Source: Anaerolineales bacterium (GTDB lineage: Bacteria > Chloroflexota > Anaerolineae > 4572-78 > J111). From it: a stretch of 64,000 nt of DNA. Made by a program: the position numbers and the translations under genes. The notes under the pieces were generated by a model. It was not told the origin of the DNA. It did no database searches and was given only the letters and a program-made list of their open reading frames with translations. Location of the stretch: the NCBI GenBank assembly GCA_020634855.1, contig JACKAU010000005.1, positions 248,001 to 312,000 on the forward strand. The letters run 5' to 3'. The stretch's first letter is position 1, and each line of letters opens with the position of its first letter. Of this stretch, positions 1 through 8,088 are shown piece after piece.

Positions 1-1
1 A

Positions 2-889
2 GATCTTAGATTTGAGGAGGCTCTCCAACGCGAGTTCGGCGACGGCGAGTCCACACCCGATGCGGCTGAAGACGAGATCACTTTGAGGCAAATTCGAGAC
101 CGGTTGCAGTCGCTGGAGCGGTTTGCCGACGATATTGACCAGTATGAGGCTCAACTGGAGACCCTAACCAAACTGGATACCGATTTGGACGGGTTGGAAG
201 CCCGCATGCAAGATTTCTTAAACATCGACCCGAACATTCTTGTCAGCCCTTTCCGCAGTGAGGTCAGCAGCATCGCTACGGTACAGTACAAGGTCAATGA
301 CTTTTTTGCCCCGGCGGTGATCGTGCTGCTGCTGCAACATCTCATTTTGACCTTCGCCGCGCTCTCGATGGTGCGCGAACGGCAGCTTGGTTCGATGGAA
401 CTATTTTTTGTAGCCCCCCTTTCAGCGCTGGAAACGCTCATCGGCAAATATATAAGCTACCTCATCTTTGGGGCTGTTTTAGCCGCTGTTCTGCTCAGCC
501 TCATTGTTTTTGGCATGGGGGTGCCCATGTTAGGCAGTTGGCTAAGCGTCAGTCTGGTGGTATTGGCCGTGCTGTTTGCCTCACTGGGTATCGGTTTTAT
601 CATCTCGCTCATCTCCCAAACCGACACCCAGGCAGTCCAATACGCGATGATTGTGCTGTTAACCAGCGTTTTCTTTAGCGGCTTTCTTTTGGGGTTGAAT
701 ACCTTGTGGCAGCCGGTGCGGATCATCTCTTGGACCCTACCGGCCACTTATGGGATTCTGTTGCTGCGTGATATTATGCTGCGGGGGACCGCGCTCGATT
801 TATCAATATTTATGCCGCTGGTTGCTTTCGGCGCAGGCTTGTTTATTTTGGCCTGGTGGTTGTTGCGTCGGTCAATGCAGAAGATCTAA
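2..889 (+). CDS. ABC-2 type transporter permease (5' end outside window)
   Basis: This is the C-terminal part of an inner-membrane ABC exporter permease. The reading frame is open back to base 2, so the gene starts before the window; the first TTG at 83 is only an internal codon. A polar, coiled-coil-like stretch (including TLTKLDTDLDGLEARM) precedes six or so hydrophobic segments. The segment ALSMVRERQLGSMELFFVAP is the typical ABC-2 membrane motif in which a cytoplasmic E-R-E-R/G-(S/T)-M-E loop follows the second helix. The family exports drugs, polysaccharides or unknown substrates together with a separate ATPase, which must lie upstream of the window. The substrate cannot be told. The protein ends with a basic tail (RRSMQKI). 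Confidence 0.85.
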   Translation, partial: DLRFEEALQREFGDGESTPDAAEDEITLRQIRDRLQSLERFADDIDQYEAQLETLTKLDTDLDGLEARMQDFLNIDPNILVSPFRSEVSSIATVQYKVNDFFAPAVIVLLLQHLILTFAALSMVRERQLGSMELFFVAPLSALETLIGKYISYLIFGAVLAAVLLSLIVFGMGVPMLGSWLSVSLVVLAVLFASLGIGFIISLISQTDTQAVQYAMIVLLTSVFFSGFLLGLNTLWQPVRIISWTLPATYGILLLRDIMLRGTALDLSIFMPLVAFGAGLFILAWWLLRRSMQKI

Positions 890-1372
890 CTCAAATGAAA
901 AAATAATGTAGGGATATCGAACCCACTCCACTCGAACAGCGCCAAGCGCCCCAGTAAGAACCTGAAACACCGCCTATTTTTATCGCATCCGGAAGTATGG
1001 GTAGACTCGAAGAGTACATTACTTGTACAAAAACTAGCTACTTGACCAGGTATGATCCTATTCAAAAGGCTGGTGCATTTAGCTAGGCTCTACGTTATAG
1101 TCCTAGTAGCAAAATCGGCCTTAAATGGAGCAGCCTATTACTAACGCTTTATTTCAATACGGTTTCACCCTCAATCTCTCTTCCCCTATTGGAAAAACAC
1201 CTTCAAGTTGAAGGCCACCAGCTTTCCAAAAAACATTTTACACCACTCGTTTCATCATCACACTTTCTCCCAAAGTTTGACTGTTGTATGCAAGAATTAT
1301 TGCCTTGCTTCATTTCTTGCTTTCGTTTTATTTAAGTCGCTTAACCAATCTCATTTTAGCCGTAGACAGACC

Positions 1373-1396
1373 AAGGAGGACTGTCCTATGTCATAG
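1373..1396 (+). promoter_or_regulatory. Strong Shine-Dalgarno followed by a two-codon ORF (ATG TCA TAG)
   Basis: AAGGAGG at 1373-1379 is followed at the usual distance by ATG at 1388, a serine codon and TAG. The Shine-Dalgarno sits in a small palindrome (AGGAC-T-GTCCT). The longer frame from 1208 ends at the same stop, so either a 62-codon peptide or a minimal ORF is translated. Lying about 20 bases before an intrinsic terminator, it could be part of an attenuator. The function is inferred only. Confidence 0.35.
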
Positions 1397-1415
1397 ACGA
1401 CACTTTTGGTAACTG

Positions 1416-1444
1416 AATCGCTGGGTATCATAGCGATTTTTTTT
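1416..1444 (+). terminator. Intrinsic terminator upstream of the hydrogenase genes
   Basis: AATCGCT at 1416-1422 and AGCGATT at 1432-1438 form a perfect 7-bp stem with a 9-base loop, followed by an uninterrupted run of T to 1444. It lies about 45 bases before the hydrogenase small-subunit start codon, far downstream of the permease stop (889). It either ends a separate short transcript or acts as a conditional terminator in the operon leader. Confidence 0.7.
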
Positions 1445-1489
1445 GTTGTTTATTGTGAATTTTTACACAAATACTAGAGGGAGGAAGTA

Positions 1490-2620
1490 ATGATTTTGGA
1501 CGAAGATAAGAATTTGACCACCACCCTCGCCCGGCGAGGTATCTCGCGGCGGGCATTTTTGAAGTTCTGCGCGGTGGTAACCGGTACATTGGCCTTACCC
1601 AACACCTATATTCCGCGAGTAGCGAAAGCCCTGGAGCAGGCGGCGCTGCGCCCGCCGGTGGTCTGGCTGGAATTTCAAGACTGCGCCGGCGACAGTGAGT
1701 CATTCTTGCGGGCATCGCGACCAACGGCCGGCGATGTGGTGCTCGATGTCATCTCGTTAGACTACCACGAGACAATTATGGCTGCGGCCGGCCATCTGGC
1801 CGAGGAAGCCAAGCAGCAGACCGTCGAAACCGGCGGGCACATTGTAGTGGTTGAAGGCTCGATTCCGCTTAAGGACGACGGCGTTTACTGCTGCATCGGC
1901 GGACGCACAGCCGTCGATCTTTTGGAAGAAGCCACCCGCAATGCGGCGGCGGTGATTGCGGTGGGGAGCTGCGCCGCTTTTGGCGGATTGCCCAAGGTTG
2001 GGCCTAACCCAACCGGCGCGGTCAGCGTGATGGACCTGGTCGATCATATTCCGGTCATCAACCTATCCGGCTGCCCGATGAATGTCGCCAATTTTACGGC
2101 GACAGTGGTTCATTACCTGACCTTCGGTGAATTTCCGGCAGTGGATAAGTTAAATCGCCCGCTGTTTGCCCACGGGCAGATTATCCACAACAACTGCGAA
2201 CGGCGTGGCCATTTCAACGCCGGACGCTTTGTGCGCGAGTGGGGCGACGAAGGTCACCGCCAGGGCTGGTGTCTCTACCAAATGGGCTGCAAGGGGCCGG
2301 TGGCCACTTTCAACTGCCCGCAGTTGGGCTGGAACGACGGCACCAACTGGCCGGTCGCAGCGGGCCACGGCTGTATCGCCTGCGCCGCCCCCGACTTCTT
2401 TGAGCGGGCCATCTACGAGCCGGTCAAGATCCAAGAGGCCAACCCGCCCGATCAATACCCAACTGTTGAAAAAGAACCGGAACCGATTTCAGCCGCCAGT
2501 GCAGCCACTATCGGCACGGTTGGCGGTCTCCTAGTGGGTGCCGGAGCAGCGGCAGCGGTGGCCACCTCGCGTCGAAACGGTCAAAAAGGGGAAGGGGATC
2601 GACCTGAGGAGGTAAGCTAA
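1490..2620 (+). CDS. hybO: [NiFe] hydrogenase small subunit, Tat-exported (HybO-like)
   Basis: This is the electron-transfer subunit of an uptake-type membrane hydrogenase. A twin-arginine signal is present (S19-R-R-A-F-L-K25), so the folded enzyme is exported. Iron-sulfur ligand motifs are recognisable in order: proximal cluster C65-A-G-D68, then GSCAAFGG and SGCPMN; distal HNNCERRGH and the two Cys of GWCLYQMGC; medial NCPQLGW and GCIAC. The fourth proximal ligand position, normally Cys (CxGC), is Asp68. A C-terminal Ala-rich hydrophobic helix (about residues 340-358) with a basic tail anchors the subunit. GAGGGAGGAAGT precedes the ATG. The stop overlaps the next ATG by one base (TAATG). 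Order small-FeS-NrfD-large-protease is that of E. coli hyb. The family assignment is firm; the exact subgroup is not. Confidence 0.95.
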   Translation: MILDEDKNLTTTLARRGISRRAFLKFCAVVTGTLALPNTYIPRVAKALEQAALRPPVVWLEFQDCAGDSESFLRASRPTAGDVVLDVISLDYHETIMAAAGHLAEEAKQQTVETGGHIVVVEGSIPLKDDGVYCCIGGRTAVDLLEEATRNAAAVIAVGSCAAFGGLPKVGPNPTGAVSVMDLVDHIPVINLSGCPMNVANFTATVVHYLTFGEFPAVDKLNRPLFAHGQIIHNNCERRGHFNAGRFVREWGDEGHRQGWCLYQMGCKGPVATFNCPQLGWNDGTNWPVAAGHGCIACAAPDFFERAIYEPVKIQEANPPDQYPTVEKEPEPISAASAATIGTVGGLLVGAGAAAAVATSRRNGQKGEGDRPEEVS

Positions 2621-3555
2621 TGGCCGTCAATCGACGAGACTTTTTGAAATTGGCCGGCGCGGGCGTCGGCAGCCTGGTTTTGGCGGCGGGGCATAATCAG
2701 CCAGCCTCGGCTGAGTTTTCGCCGGACGAAGCGCGCCGCCACCCGGCCATGCTTTACGATACAACCCTATGCGTCGGCTGTCGGGCTTGTCAGAACGCCT
2801 GCCGTAATTGGAACGAAACGACCCAGGAGTTGAATGCGGATGGGCTATACGACATGCCTGAAGATTTGTCGGGCGATACCTGGACGATCATCAAACTTTA
2901 CGAGGATGAAACAGCCGAAGACCCCGATGCGATCGGCAACTTTTCGTTTATCAAACGTAACTGCATGCACTGCCTCGACCCGGCCTGCGTGTCGGCTTGT
3001 ACAGTGGGGGCGATGCAAAAAAGCCCTGAGGGGCCGGTTATATATGACGCCAACCGCTGTTTCGGCTGCCGCTACTGTATGGTCGCCTGCCCGTATGATG
3101 TCCCCCGCTACCAATGGGGGTCAACAACCCCGCTGGTGCAAAAGTGTACCTTCTGCTCCGGCTACGTGCAGCCGGAGGGCGTGGTCGATGGCAAGAACCG
3201 GTTAGCCCAAGGGATGGGGCCGGCTTGTGTTGAAGCCTGTCCGACCGGTGCGTTGAGCTGGGGACCACGCGAGGAAATACTAGAAAAAGCCCATACCCGC
3301 GTCAAGGCGGCGCCGGGTAAATATTATGAAGACCGTGTTTATGGGGAGCACGAGGCCGGCGGTACGCTGCAACTGGTGCTGTCCCACGTTCCCTTCGCCA
3401 AGCTCGGCCTACCAACGCTCGGCCCGCAACCACTGCCCAGTCTAACCGATCCGCTTAACTGGGCGGTGCCGGGGATTATCCTGGGCGTCGGCGGGTTGAT
3501 GAGCGCGATTTACGTCACTCGCAGCCACGCCGAACATAAAGGGGAGGAGGATTAG
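2620..3555 (+). CDS. hybA: Hydrogenase ferredoxin-type subunit with four [4Fe-4S] clusters (HybA-like)
   Basis: This periplasmic electron carrier should link the hydrogenase small subunit to the membrane quinone module. A Tat signal starts the protein (NRRDFLK, residues 4-10). Four cysteine clusters follow: CVGCRACQNAC, CMHCLDPACVSAC, CFGCRYCMVAC and a split one, CTFC...CVEAC. A single C-terminal hydrophobic segment (WAVPGIILGVGGLMSAIYV) then anchors it, as in E. coli HybA. The start overlaps the preceding stop by one base, so translation is coupled. Length (311 aa) is normal for the family. Proteins of the DmsB/NrfC/HybA group are similar; the hydrogenase context decides. Confidence 0.93.
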   Translation: MAVNRRDFLKLAGAGVGSLVLAAGHNQPASAEFSPDEARRHPAMLYDTTLCVGCRACQNACRNWNETTQELNADGLYDMPEDLSGDTWTIIKLYEDETAEDPDAIGNFSFIKRNCMHCLDPACVSACTVGAMQKSPEGPVIYDANRCFGCRYCMVACPYDVPRYQWGSTTPLVQKCTFCSGYVQPEGVVDGKNRLAQGMGPACVEACPTGALSWGPREEILEKAHTRVKAAPGKYYEDRVYGEHEAGGTLQLVLSHVPFAKLGLPTLGPQPLPSLTDPLNWAVPGIILGVGGLMSAIYVTRSHAEHKGEED

Positions 3556-3556
3556 C

Positions 3557-4732
3557 ATGGCTACCACCACCACTACCATGAAATCGAGCAAACAAACAAC
3601 GCTACCGGTTGGCTCCATTATTCTCTGGATCATTTTGCTCATCGGCGTGGCGGCGGCGATTGTGCGCTACAGTCAGGGCTTGGGATCGACCAACCTGGCC
3701 GACAGCCGCCCGTGGGGGCTGTGGATCGCCTTCGATGTGATGGCCGGAGTGGCGCTGGCTGCCGGCGGATTCACTCTGGCCGCCGTGGTTTACATCTTCC
3801 GCATGAAGCGTTTCTACCCGCTGATCCGGCCCACCCTGCTGACAGCCTACATCGGCTATCTGCTGGCCGCCGGCTCGATTCTGTTCGACCTGGGCCGTCC
3901 GGATCGCTTCTACCATCCCTTTTTCTACTGGAACCACCACTCGGTGATGTTCGAAATTGCTTGGAGTGTGATCCTCTACCTCAGCATCTTAACGATTGAG
4001 AACAGCCAGTTGGTGCTGGAGAAATATCAACTCAAGGGAATGCTGCGTATTGTGCGCAAAATCACCATTCCGGTGGTCATCGTCGGCATCATTATCTCCA
4101 CCGCGCACCAGTCGTCGCTGGGCGGGTTGTTTGTGCTAATGCCTTCCCAAACCCACCCGCTATGGTACACGCCGATCCTGCCGGTTCTGTTCTATATCTC
4201 AGCCATAGCCGTCGGGCTAGCGATGGTCATCGTCGAGTCGACGCTGAGTTCCAGTGCTTTCAACCACCATGTTGAGACTCGGCTGCTAAGCGAAATCGGC
4301 TCCTGGCTGCCCATGATGTTGGGCCTCTATCTGCTGGTCAATCTAGGCAATCTCGCTTTTAGCGGCAAACTGGGGTTGATTTTCGAGGGCAGTCTGGCCA
4401 GCTTCATGTACCTGGCCGAAATCATCATCGGCGTAGTGCTACCGCTGATCCTGCTGTCTATGGCCTCGATCCGGAACGACAGAACCCTACTATTCCGCAG
4501 TGCGCTACTGGTCGTTTTTGGGGTCATTCTCAATCGCTTCAATGTGCTGGTCTGGGGTCAGAACGGCGCATTTTACGCACCCAACTGGGTTGAATTTGCG
4601 GTAACGGCCGGCCTGATTTCGCTGGGCATCCTGCTCTACATCTTCGCCGTGAAAAACTTGCCGGTCTTTACCGATCACGCGCCTGAACCTGAGCCACTCC
4701 CAGAAGAAGCAGCGCTGCCGGCAGCGGGATGA
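3557..4732 (+). CDS. hybB: NrfD/HybB-type integral membrane subunit of hydrogenase
   Basis: A polytopic protein of 391 aa with about nine to ten hydrophobic helices from residue 15 to 375 and a polar C-terminal tail (PEPEPLPEEAALPAAG). In HybOABC-type enzymes this subunit, which carries no haem, exchanges electrons with quinone. The family-typical stretch GLWIAFDVMAGVALAAGGF and the segment DLGRPDRFYHPFFYWN are present. It starts one base after the hybA stop, clearly in the same operon. A 259-base gap with two nested palindromic repeats separates it from the large subunit. Confidence 0.92.
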   Translation: MATTTTTMKSSKQTTLPVGSIILWIILLIGVAAAIVRYSQGLGSTNLADSRPWGLWIAFDVMAGVALAAGGFTLAAVVYIFRMKRFYPLIRPTLLTAYIGYLLAAGSILFDLGRPDRFYHPFFYWNHHSVMFEIAWSVILYLSILTIENSQLVLEKYQLKGMLRIVRKITIPVVIVGIIISTAHQSSLGGLFVLMPSQTHPLWYTPILPVLFYISAIAVGLAMVIVESTLSSSAFNHHVETRLLSEIGSWLPMMLGLYLLVNLGNLAFSGKLGLIFEGSLASFMYLAEIIIGVVLPLILLSMASIRNDRTLLFRSALLVVFGVILNRFNVLVWGQNGAFYAPNWVEFAVTAGLISLGILLYIFAVKNLPVFTDHAPEPEPLPEEAALPAAG

Positions 4733-4772
4733 AGTGAGTTGGGGAGTTTATAGAGTTTATGGAGTTCATAGA

Positions 4773-4825
4773 GTTCGTAGTAAGCCCTTTAGGGCTGAGG
4801 TATCGCTAAAACGATCACTACAAAC
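4773..4825. repeat. GTTCGTAGTAA-type intergenic hairpin, degenerate copy
   Basis: GTTCGTAGTAAG opens the element and CACTACAAAC closes it, with a CCCTTTAGGG palindrome inside. The same outer words form a perfect 11-bp stem at 63781-63840, so the two are copies of one family, this one decayed. Confidence 0.5.
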
Positions 4826-4838
4826 CTTTAGAATTACC

Positions 4839-4888
4839 GGAGCGACAAAGCAGAGCTTTGTCCAGGTCAAAGTAAATTTTGACGCTCC
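4839..4888. repeat. Nested-palindrome repeat, copy 1
   Basis: GGAGCG at the left end pairs with CGCTCC at the right end. Inside are two further small palindromes, ACAAAGC/GCTTTGT and TCAAAGT/ATTTTGA. The whole can fold as a three-way junction. Two more copies lie at 4917-4964 and 6721-6779, all between hydrogenase genes. Confidence 0.8.
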
Positions 4889-4916
4889 GAGACTTGACCA
4901 AAATTGAAAACTGACC

Positions 4917-4964
4917 GGAGCGACAAAGCGCTGCTTTGTCAATCAAAGTAAACTTTGACGCTCC
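4917..4964. repeat. Nested-palindrome repeat, copy 2
   Basis: Same architecture as the copy at 4839, 28 bases away in direct orientation: GGAGCGACAAAGC, an inner GCTTTGTC, then TCAAAGTAAACTTTGA and CGCTCC. It ends about 27 bases before the hydrogenase large-subunit start codon. Confidence 0.8.
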
Positions 4965-4991
4965 TTATTCGTTACAAAGGAGTAAAAGATT

Positions 4992-6686
4992 ATGGCTAAG
5001 ATCGTAGTTGATCCGATCACCCGGATTGAAGGTCACCTCCGCATTGAGGTTGAGGTTAACGATGGCGTGATCACCGATGCCTGGTCATCGACCACGATGT
5101 GGCGGGGCATTGAAAATATTCTCAAGGGGCGCGATCCACGCGGGGCCTGGCTGATGACCCAGCGCATCTGTGGGGTTTGCACCACGGTGCATGCTCTGGC
5201 TTCGGTACGGGCGGTGGAAGACGCGCTCGGCATCGAAGTGCCGCCCAACGCCCAACTGCTGCGCAATATGATCGCCGGCATTCAGTTTGTGCAGGATCAC
5301 GTCATCCACTTTTACCACCTACACGCCCTCGACTGGGTCGATATTGTCAACGCCTTGGAAGCGGACCCCGAAGCGACATCCAAGCTGGCTCAATCGATCT
5401 CGGATTGGCCGCTGTCGAGTACGACCTATTTCAAAGGCGTCCAGGATCGATTGAAGGCATTTGTCGGCACCGGCCAGTTGGGGCCGTTTGCCAACGCCTA
5501 TTGGGGCCACTCGGCCTATAACCTACCGCCGGAGGCCAATCTGATGGCGACGGCCCACTATTTGGAGGCGCTCGATTGGCAGCGTGAGTTCATCAAAGCC
5601 CACGCCATTTTGGGCGCGAAAAACCCGCACCTGCAAACCTATCTTGTCGGCGGTATGGCCACCCCCATCGACCCCAACAGCCAGGCGGCGATCAATGCCG
5701 ACACCATCGCTACCCTCAAAGGCTACTTTGCCAACGCCAAGAAATTTGTCGAGCAGGTTTACTTGCCCGATGTGCTGGCCGTCGCGCCCTTCTATCTCGA
5801 TTGGGCGGGCTACGGCGAAGGTATCGGCAACTTCATGACCTACGGCGAGTTTCCGGATGCCAACGGCAAGTTGTGGATGCCCGCCGGTATCGTCCTCAAT
5901 CGCGACCTCAGCACAGCGCTGCCGGTGGAGCAGGATAAGGTCAGCGAGTATGTGACCCACTCCTGGTTCAGTTACGAAGATGAAAACAGCGGGCTGCACC
6001 CCTGGGCGGGTGAAACCAACGCCAACTACACCGGGCCGAAGCCGCCCTACGACTTTTTGGAAACAGACAACAAATATAGCTGGCTCAAAGCGCCACGCTA
6101 CGATGACCAAGTTATGGAGGTCGGCCCGCTGGCGCGGATGATTGTGGGTTATGCTCTGGGGCATGAAGGCATCACCAGTACAGTGGATCTGGTTTTAGAC
6201 AAGCTAGGGGTTGGGCCGGAGGCGCTTTACTCCACGTTGGGTCGGATTGCCGCCCGCTGTATCGAAACGGTGTTAATTGCCGATCAGCTGGACGGTTGGA
6301 TCAACGCACTGGCTGAGAACATCGCCGCCGGCGACATCAAGATTCACAATGGTACGCTGTGGAAACCCGAAAGCTGGCCGGCCGAAGCGCAAGGCTACGG
6401 CTGGCACGACGCCCCCCGAGGCGCGTTGGGTCACTGGGTTCATATCAAAGATCAGAAGATCGAAAATTACCAGTGTGTCGTCCCCAGCACCTGGAACGGC
6501 GGCCCCCGCGACGCCCAAGGGCGGCCCGGCCCCTATGAAGCGGCGCTCATCGGTACCCCGATTGCTGATCCGGAGAAGCCGCTGGAGGTACTGCGCACCA
6601 TTCATTCCTTTGATCCTTGCATGGCTTGCGCGGCCCATGTTGTCGACGTTACCGGTCGGGAGATTACACAGGTAAAGATATTATAG
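4992..6686 (+). CDS. hybC: [NiFe] hydrogenase large (catalytic) subunit
   Basis: This subunit carries the Ni-Fe active site for reversible H2 oxidation and is co-exported with the Tat-bearing small subunit. The N-terminal L1 motif RICGVC has C60 and C63, and the C-terminal L2 motif DPCMACAAH has C543 and C546, giving the four metal ligands. H549 marks the maturation cleavage site; the 15 residues after it (VVDVTGREITQVKIL) would be removed by the protease encoded next. RIEGHLRIEVE near the N-terminus is also typical. Length of 564 aa is normal. ACAAAGGAGTAAAAG precedes the ATG. Both first L2 ligands are Cys, so it is not a selenium hydrogenase. Confidence 0.96.
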   Translation: MAKIVVDPITRIEGHLRIEVEVNDGVITDAWSSTTMWRGIENILKGRDPRGAWLMTQRICGVCTTVHALASVRAVEDALGIEVPPNAQLLRNMIAGIQFVQDHVIHFYHLHALDWVDIVNALEADPEATSKLAQSISDWPLSSTTYFKGVQDRLKAFVGTGQLGPFANAYWGHSAYNLPPEANLMATAHYLEALDWQREFIKAHAILGAKNPHLQTYLVGGMATPIDPNSQAAINADTIATLKGYFANAKKFVEQVYLPDVLAVAPFYLDWAGYGEGIGNFMTYGEFPDANGKLWMPAGIVLNRDLSTALPVEQDKVSEYVTHSWFSYEDENSGLHPWAGETNANYTGPKPPYDFLETDNKYSWLKAPRYDDQVMEVGPLARMIVGYALGHEGITSTVDLVLDKLGVGPEALYSTLGRIAARCIETVLIADQLDGWINALAENIAAGDIKIHNGTLWKPESWPAEAQGYGWHDAPRGALGHWVHIKDQKIENYQCVVPSTWNGGPRDAQGRPGPYEAALIGTPIADPEKPLEVLRTIHSFDPCMACAAHVVDVTGREITQVKIL

Positions 6687-6720
6687 GAGAAGGAGTACTT
6701 TTAGCGTAAGGCGAAGAATC

Positions 6721-6779
6721 GGAGCGACAAAGCTGGCTTTGTCATATCGACCTAAGGTCAAAGTAAACTTTGACGCTCC
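6721..6779. repeat. Nested-palindrome repeat, copy 3
   Basis: The third member of the family (others at 4839 and 4917), in the same orientation, between the large subunit and the maturation protease. It has a longer middle containing GACCTAAGGTC, which makes an additional small palindrome. The outer GGAGCG/CGCTCC and inner ACAAAGC/GCTTTGT arms are intact. Confidence 0.8.
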
Positions 6780-6897
6780 AAGCCGTTATTTTCACAGGAG
6801 AAGATGCTCAAGCTGAAGTTGTTGTTTCTCAGCCTTAGCCTGTAAAACGGCTGAATAAAGATACAGGAAAATTTGGAAATAGGGAGAGACAGAAACA

Positions 6898-7407
6898 ATG
6901 ACCGGTTATGAAGAAAAGATAGACCTTAGAACCAAAACCGTGGTGCTGGGGGTGGGCAACATCTTGATGGCCGATGAGGGCGTCGGGGTGCGGGTGGTCC
7001 AACGGCTGGAAAAGGAGTACGTCTTACCGCCGGATGTGCATGTGGTTGATGGCGGGACGTTGGGCATGGATTTGCTCTACTATCTGGCCGAAGCCCGCAA
7101 CCTGATCATCATCGATGCCGTGGAAATGGCCGGCGAACCGGGCCAGACCTTACGTCTGGAAGGCGATGATGTCCCGGCCCGCCTGTCGCTCAAGATGTCG
7201 CCGCATCAGATGGGCGTCCCGGATATGCTCTTTGCCGCCAAGCTGCGCGATCTGTATCCGGAGCATGTGGTTTTGCTCGGCGTCCAGCCGGGAGTTTTGG
7301 AACCCAGCCTGGAGATGTCGCCGCCGGTGGCGGCCCAGATCGAAGCATTGATTAACCAGATTGGCCGAGAATTGAAACAATGGGGCTTTACTATCGAAAG
7401 GCGTTAG
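6898..7407 (+). CDS. hybD: Hydrogenase maturation endopeptidase (HybD/HyaD family)
   Basis: The enzyme cleaves the C-terminal extension of the large subunit after Ni insertion. GVGNILMADEGVGVRVV is the family signature, and the Ni-sensing residues E27, D73 (IIDAVE) and H103 (SPHQMG) have nearly the same spacing as Glu16, Asp62 and His93 of E. coli HybD. Length of 169 aa is typical. Its position directly after the large subunit fits. The reading frame extends 28 bases into the next gene. Confidence 0.93.
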   Translation: MTGYEEKIDLRTKTVVLGVGNILMADEGVGVRVVQRLEKEYVLPPDVHVVDGGTLGMDLLYYLAEARNLIIIDAVEMAGEPGQTLRLEGDDVPARLSLKMSPHQMGVPDMLFAAKLRDLYPEHVVLLGVQPGVLEPSLEMSPPVAAQIEALINQIGRELKQWGFTIERR

Positions 7408-7991
7408 CTCGCCCTGGCCCACCTCAGCCCACGGCGTTGGCGAATTATCTCATCGGGCCGTTTAATGATGTCAAGCGCTTTGTGGTCGGCTCGCTCAGTT
7501 CGCCGCCGACAACCCGCATCGTCTCTGAAGCGGGCTTGGCCGGTGCGCGGGCGATGTTAACCTGGGCCAACTGCGATCTAAAGCGGTGTACGGCGGAAAA
7601 TCTGCACACGTGGACTTCACCACTGCCGGCGGGTCGCCTCTTCGACCTGTTGGCGAGCTGGCAGCTCTGGCCATCATCGTCTTTTTTGGCCTGCCCTACC
7701 GTGGACAAAGACGGGACTGCTCGATTCGCCTATCGCTGGTACGGCCTTGCGCCAATTGTGATGATGCGGCTCAAGACCGCGATCAAGCCGCGCTGCATCA
7801 TCTATGATATTGTGTGGGGCATTGGTCAGGGCGGCTATCACAGCTTCCTGCTCGATGAGACGTCGAACGGCCAAACTCACGTGTCGATTTTTACCACCTT
7901 TCCGCCCACCCGTTTCTTTTTTGAAGGGCTACACGACCAAATGAATTTTGATATTTTCAAGCAGTTGCAAGCAAAGGAGAGGGGAGATTAG
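7380..7991 (+). CDS. Uncharacterised hydrogenase-operon protein
   Basis: A 203-residue cytoplasmic protein that I do not recognise. Its frame overlaps the end of the maturation protease by 28 bases, so it is probably translationally coupled, although the true start could be slightly downstream. There is no signal peptide or clear membrane helix. The C-terminal half (IYDIVWGIGQGGYHSFLLDE...THVSIFTTFPPTRFFFEGLH) has alternating strand-like segments and a C-terminal amphipathic helix, which loosely resembles an SRPBCC/START-like fold. That resemblance is a guess. Its location suggests a role linked to the hydrogenase or simply to the operon. Confidence 0.6.
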   Translation: MGLYYRKALARPGPPQPTALANYLIGPFNDVKRFVVGSLSSPPTTRIVSEAGLAGARAMLTWANCDLKRCTAENLHTWTSPLPAGRLFDLLASWQLWPSSSFLACPTVDKDGTARFAYRWYGLAPIVMMRLKTAIKPRCIIYDIVWGIGQGGYHSFLLDETSNGQTHVSIFTTFPPTRFFFEGLHDQMNFDIFKQLQAKERGD

Positions 7992-8088
7992 GAGACTGGA
8001 GATTGAAGATGGGGTAAATGGTAAATGGTAATTTGAGACTCCCTACTCCTTACTCCATTTTTGGCTTAATCCCCCCACAAGGACAGCT

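Larger units (their letters stand above)
890..1489 (+). other. 600-base non-coding leader region before the hydrogenase operon
   Basis: No convincing gene was found here. A 62-codon frame at 1208-1396 has no family resemblance and biased hydrophobic/His content, and is probably not a gene by itself. The 3' part holds a strong ribosome binding site with a two-codon ORF and an intrinsic terminator, described separately. The spacing suggests a long untranslated leader or a small RNA rather than an unrecognised protein. Confidence 0.5.

Noticed and set aside
1208..1396. A possible 62-residue protein upstream of the hydrogenase operon
   Set aside because: Composition is unlike its neighbours and there is no ribosome binding site before 1208; only the last ATG (1388) has one.
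5523..6164. A 213-codon minus-strand open frame inside the hydrogenase large-subunit gene
   Set aside because: It is a shadow of a GC-rich, strongly conserved gene on the plus strand and has no recognisable domain.
6619..6627. Selenocysteine in the hydrogenase active site
   Set aside because: The L2 motif codons are TGC/TGC (Cys543 and Cys546) and no TGA occurs in the frame.
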